Below are positions 6,837 through 9,370 of a stretch of 9,370 nt of DNA, piece after piece (positions within the stretch are counted from its first letter, which is position 1; each line of letters opens with the position of its first letter). The DNA is from Bacteroidota bacterium (GTDB lineage Bacteria; Bacteroidota; Bacteroidia; NS11-12g; UBA955). Under the pieces are notes generated by a model. It saw nothing but the letters and a program-made list of their open reading frames with translations, had not been told where the DNA came from and ran no database searches. The DNA lies in NCBI GenBank assembly GCA_005788145.1, contig SXYY01000055.1:1-9370 (forward strand), given 5' to 3'. The position numbers and the translations under genes are program-made.

Positions 6837-8132
6837 TCACACCCCGACATCACCGCGATGTCCATTCGATTTGGTCCACAAATACCCCTGGGAAAAAATT
6901 AAAAAGACCAATCCACCAATCCCTTGGATTCGATAACCACTGATGTCGCGACGCATATCGAAAGGAAGTGCCTCAAAGAAAATCACAGAACCCATCAGTA
7001 TGGCACCAACCAAAAGTCCATAGACGGTGAGTCTGTGCAATGAACTTCGTTGAAATATCACATCGTTCAACACAAACAAAAGCAATGGCCAAACCATGAA
7101 TAAACTATAATCGCGCTGATGGGGAAAAGCAAGTGGGATGCAGGCCAAAAACACAGACATGGATAACAACTCCCAATGTTGAATGGCCAATTTCCTGAAT
7201 CTTTCCAACCAAAACCAACACGATGCCAGCACCATCAATCGGAAAACCTGAGTGGCACTAAACACACCCCTCTCTCCCATAGAAAACCAATCAATCCTTG
7301 CTTCCCCTTCAACATTGAGTCCAGTTAAATACTTGGTAATCAAAGCGCCCATATCAATAAACCCCCCCTCGCCCAATTCCACAATGTGGTTCTTGGAAAA
7401 AGGATTGATGTTGTTAAGCCAACTTAACAAGATTTCTGTGTGATAGGCTGCTGGCAAATAGACATACGGCAATAACACCATCAACACGGAAAGCAACACC
7501 GCAATGAAGAAAGCCGACCACTTGCGCATGAGAAAAAGTTGTCCAACCATGTAGATTGGCAAAATTTTCAGGGTAACTCCGAAGGCCAGTCCCAAATTCT
7601 TTTGTATCGAACCAGAAATGACACCCTCAAACGCTTTCACAACACCCCAAACGATGAGGATGGTCATTTGGCCGTAAAGCAAATTCAAGAATACCCAACG
7701 ATAGGTAAGCAGGGCAAAGCAGAACCAAAAAACAAAACCTTTTTTATTTTTTGGGGGTTGGAAGGTCCGATTCACAAATTGAACCAACTGATATACGAAA
7801 TAGAGGTTCAGGGCATTCCACAACAACTTCAGAAGGAAAAGTCCGAAAGGGATTTCTTCCGATACGATGAACTTAGGTAGCCAGGTAAATGGTGCTAACA
7901 AACTCGCAAACAAGGGACTGTAGTAATAATACAAAGCCCATCCCTGCGCATTATAAGGTTGGGTATAAGGGTTTTTTAACTGTGTCAAACGCTCCGCAGC
8001 CCCAAAGAAAATATTCAGGTCATTGTTGGTGCTTAGGCTGCGTAAAAATGGCCATGCCAGGAGAGCTGCGAATACCCAAATGAGGATTTTTAGGTTTTTT
8101 TGAAAGGCAAATTCCTTGGCTGTTTCAGGCAT
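6837..8132 (-). CDS. Multi-pass membrane glycosyltransferase, GT87/DUF2029-like
   Basis: This 431-residue integral membrane protein has roughly ten hydrophobic segments, the first at residues 14-30. After it comes NNDLNIFF with Asp38, then NPYTQPYN (54-61) and YYYYSPLFASLLAPFTWLP (68-86). An acidic residue after helix 1 followed by a tyrosine-rich YSP segment before helix 2 is the pattern of polyprenyl-phosphate-sugar-dependent GT-C enzymes of the GT87/DUF2029 group, such as mannosyltransferases. Donor and acceptor cannot be read. Such enzymes act on the outer face of the inner membrane in glycolipid, glycan or protein glycosylation. ATG 8132 is supported by a TAnnTTTG box seven bases before it. 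A run of C5-A6-T-A6 in the coding strand near 7742-7760 encodes a cytoplasmic PPKNKKG loop; the frame is intact. The assignment to a GT-C enzyme is fairly sure, to GT87 itself less so. Confidence 0.82.
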   Translation of the reverse strand: MPETAKEFAFQKNLKILIWVFAALLAWPFLRSLSTNNDLNIFFGAAERLTQLKNPYTQPYNAQGWALYYYYSPLFASLLAPFTWLPKFIVSEEIPFGLFLLKLLWNALNLYFVYQLVQFVNRTFQPPKNKKGFVFWFCFALLTYRWVFLNLLYGQMTILIVWGVVKAFEGVISGSIQKNLGLAFGVTLKILPIYMVGQLFLMRKWSAFFIAVLLSVLMVLLPYVYLPAAYHTEILLSWLNNINPFSKNHIVELGEGGFIDMGALITKYLTGLNVEGEARIDWFSMGERGVFSATQVFRLMVLASCWFWLERFRKLAIQHWELLSMSVFLACIPLAFPHQRDYSLFMVWPLLLFVLNDVIFQRSSLHRLTVYGLLVGAILMGSVIFFEALPFDMRRDISGYRIQGIGGLVFLIFSQGYLWTKSNGHRGDVGV

Positions 8133-8139
8133 ATGGATG

Positions 8140-8147
8140 CAAATTTA
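8140..8147 (-). promoter_or_regulatory. Bacteroidota -7 box of the GT87 gene (TAAATTTG)
   Basis: On the minus strand TAAATTTG matches TAnnTTTG and ends seven bases before the ATG, predicting a leader of only a few bases. A TTTTTG tract lies 14 bases further upstream, shorter than the usual spacing for a -33 element. Confidence 0.6.
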
Positions 8148-8236
8148 ACCATTGCAGAACGCAAAAAGCGCGACTTTGAATTAATCCACACAATTACAAG
8201 GATTACGAATGCCGTTCAAATTCAACTGCTTTGCGC

Positions 8237-8244
8237 TAATTTTG
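8237..8244 (+). promoter_or_regulatory. Bacteroidota -7 box of tRNA-Arg (TAATTTTG)
   Basis: TAATTTTG matches TAnnTTTG and ends nine bases before the 5' end of the tRNA, a sensible distance for a short leader removed by RNase P. It supports a single-gene tRNA transcription unit. Between this box and the divergent GT87 promoter (8148-8236) I see nothing else. Confidence 0.6.
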
Positions 8245-8253
8245 CAGCCCCTT

Positions 8254-8328
8254 GGCCCCGTAGTTCAATGGATAGAATAGATGTTTCCTAAACATTTGAT
8301 ATGAGTTCGATTCTCGTCGGGGCTACCA
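8254..8328 (+). tRNA. tRNA-Arg(CCT)
   Basis: A complete cloverleaf is visible: acceptor stem 8254-8260 with 8318-8324 (G1:T72 wobble, the other six pairs Watson-Crick), D arm 8263-8278 with GG in the loop, anticodon stem GATGT/ACATT (8280-8284 with 8292-8296), anticodon CCT at 8287-8289, a four-base variable loop, T arm ATGAG/CTCGT around TTCGATT (8301-8317), discriminator A8325 and encoded CCA at 8326-8328. The anticodon reads AGG arginine codons. Unlike the tRNA at the left edge, this one encodes its CCA end. Confidence 0.95.
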
Positions 8329-8345
8329 AATCAATTTGCCTTTTG

Positions 8346-8373
8346 AAAAAGTGAAGCGAAAGCTTCACTTTTT
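8346..8373 (+). terminator. Strong intrinsic terminator after tRNA-Arg
   Basis: A perfect 12-pair hairpin (8346-8357 with 8362-8373) has a GAAA tetraloop; the stem core is GTGAAGC/GCTTCAC, flanked by A5 and T5. It begins 17 bases after the tRNA CCA and ends the single-gene tRNA unit. It is symmetrical enough to work in both directions. Confidence 0.9.
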
Positions 8374-8481
8374 CATTTTAACGGACCATCTACAGTGAAT
8401 TCTGTGAAAGCGACATGAATCCGACCGTGCCCGTCGAACTTATTTTTCAACTACGCTGAAAATTCAACTTGATTATTCCCT

Positions 8482-8500
8482 AAGAAAAAATTATTTTCTT
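8482..8500 (+). repeat. AT-rich inverted repeat upstream of the terminal esterase gene
   Basis: AAGAAAA and TTTTCTT flank the five bases AATTA, directly before the candidate -7 box of the next gene. It could be a repressor or activator operator, but so AT-rich a repeat arises easily by chance. The rest of the 140-base gap (8374-8513) holds a weaker six-base inverted repeat at 8444-8462 and nothing else I can support. Confidence 0.25.
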
Positions 8501-8501
8501 G

Positions 8502-8508
8502 TATATTG
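8502..8508 (+). promoter_or_regulatory. Degenerate -7 box of the terminal esterase gene (TATATTG)
   Basis: TATATTG is TAnnTTTG lacking one T. It ends five bases before the GTG start codon, the same spacing as at era and tyrS. The imperfect match makes it weaker; its position is the main support. Confidence 0.35.
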
Positions 8509-8513
8509 CCTCT

Positions 8514-9370
8514 GTGAAAAAACTACGCATAATCCTCTTCATTACAAGTTTGGGCATCCATGCAGCCCAGTCACAGAATACCCGGTACCTAGATCCCGTC
8601 TTCTCGGCGGTCACCAAAACCACCGTAACATACTCAGATGTTTTCAGTGATGACTATCATAAAATGGATGTCTATACCCCCAACAACGACAATCAAGGTA
8701 AACGTCCCTTGATCGTTTATGTCCATGGAGGCGCCTTTTATGCTGGCGATAAAGCGAGCCAAGATTGCATCGATTTTTGCACCGCCTTCGCTAAAAAAGG
8801 ATATGTTGCTGTGTCGGTTAATTATCGATTGGCCAATGCATTCTTGTTTCTCACCGATAAAAAGGTTCAACTCAACGCCGTACTGCAATCCATTGCCGAT
8901 GTAAAATCTTCTTTGCGTTACTTCGTCAAAGATGCATCCACCACAAATCAGTATAAGGTCGACACAACGGCTTTTTTCTTGGGTGGTTATTCCGCCGGCG
9001 CTGTGGCATCCCTCCATACCGGGTGGGTCACGGCTGAGTCTGAACTAGACGCGAATCTCCAAGAAATCCTCAAAAACGGCATCAAAACCCTGAATGGCGA
9101 TGCTGGCAACAATGGATACAGCAGTCCCATCAAAGCCCTTTACAGTATGGCCGGTGGACTCTACCAAACCAGTTATATTTCTGCGGGAGATTTACCCGTA
9201 TGGATGGGTCATGCCAAAGACGATGCAACGGTTTCTTACAATTGTGCACCTGGGCTAAACAACCCCTTGGTGGTAACTCTTTGTGGAACAGGTAAAATGA
9301 TGCCAAAACTTGACTCTGTTGGCGTGAAATATGATTCAATGATATTGGAAACTGGCGGTCATTCATGGCC
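8514..9370 (+). CDS. Secreted alpha/beta hydrolase (carboxylesterase/lipase-like), 3' end outside the window
   Basis: The first 285 residues of a secreted serine esterase are present and the frame stays open to the right edge. The start is GTG at 8514, giving a signal peptide MKKLRIILFITSLGIHAA; the first in-frame ATG (8664, residue 51) would lose it. The fold is shown by MDVYTP (51-56), oxyanion motif HGGAF (71-75), VSVNYRLA (100-107), nucleophile elbow GGYSAGA with Ser160, a likely catalytic Asp in GHAKDDATV (Asp236 or 237) and His283 in ETGGHSW. This is the layout of the carboxylesterase/hormone-sensitive-lipase-like hydrolases. The substrate is unknown. The missing C-terminus might carry a T9SS sorting domain, which cannot be checked here. 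It shares only the fold with the hydrolase at 129-1262. Confidence 0.88.
   Translation, partial: MKKLRIILFITSLGIHAAQSQNTRYLDPVFSAVTKTTVTYSDVFSDDYHKMDVYTPNNDNQGKRPLIVYVHGGAFYAGDKASQDCIDFCTAFAKKGYVAVSVNYRLANAFLFLTDKKVQLNAVLQSIADVKSSLRYFVKDASTTNQYKVDTTAFFLGGYSAGAVASLHTGWVTAESELDANLQEILKNGIKTLNGDAGNNGYSSPIKALYSMAGGLYQTSYISAGDLPVWMGHAKDDATVSYNCAPGLNNPLVVTLCGTGKMMPKLDSVGVKYDSMILETGGHSW

Noticed and set aside
7539..7880. Plus-strand open frame of 113 codons opposite the GT87 gene
   Set aside because: It is polar and low in complexity, as expected from the complement of transmembrane codons; no start signal or domain.
1..9370. Mobile element, integration at a tRNA, CRISPR or defence locus
   Set aside because: Two tRNAs are present, but neither has a flanking integrase or a duplicated 3' end, and no spaced direct repeats or known defence domains were seen.

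Overview
The window reads as ordinary chromosome from a member of the phylum Bacteroidota. The evidence is threefold. The Bacteroidota -7 promoter element TAnnTTTG recurs directly upstream of genes. A small secreted protein ends in a type IX secretion (T9SS) type A sorting domain. Convincing Shine-Dalgarno sites are absent. I cannot place it below phylum. Base composition looks fairly even throughout, and I saw no insertion sequence, integrase, phage gene, CRISPR array or long repeat.

Layout. The left edge (1-39) is the 3' half of an initiator-type tRNA-Met, followed by an intrinsic terminator. Bases 129-2167, minus strand, hold era (ribosome-assembly GTPase) and, downstream of it, a membrane-anchored alpha/beta hydrolase. 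Divergent from era is a secreted GH16-family glycoside hydrolase (2249-3403, plus strand), followed by rmlA (3464-4333), which makes dTDP-glucose. rmlA converges with tyrS (4361-5659, minus). Upstream of tyrS on the same strand are a small two-helix membrane protein (5681-6103), a T9SS cargo protein whose stop overlaps the next start (6100-6795), and a GT87/DUF2029-type multi-pass glycosyltransferase (6837-8132). Then come tRNA-Arg(CCT) with its own promoter and a strong terminator (8237-8373), and a secreted esterase/carboxylesterase starting with GTG and running off the right edge (8514-9370).

How the genes relate. Era, tyrS and the two tRNAs serve translation. RmlA, the GT87 protein and the GH16 enzyme all concern sugars or the cell envelope, but they do not form a recognisable polysaccharide cluster: no rmlB, rmlC or rmlD, no Wzx/Wzy and no SusC/SusD lie in the window. 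The clearest shared feature is regulatory. A TAnnTTTG box ends only 4-7 bases before the start codon of era, rmlA, tyrS and the GT87 gene. A degenerate copy does the same at the terminal esterase, and an equivalent arrangement is possible at the GH16 gene. This predicts leaderless or near-leaderless mRNAs. No previously undescribed multi-gene system is evident, and the findings below are modest.
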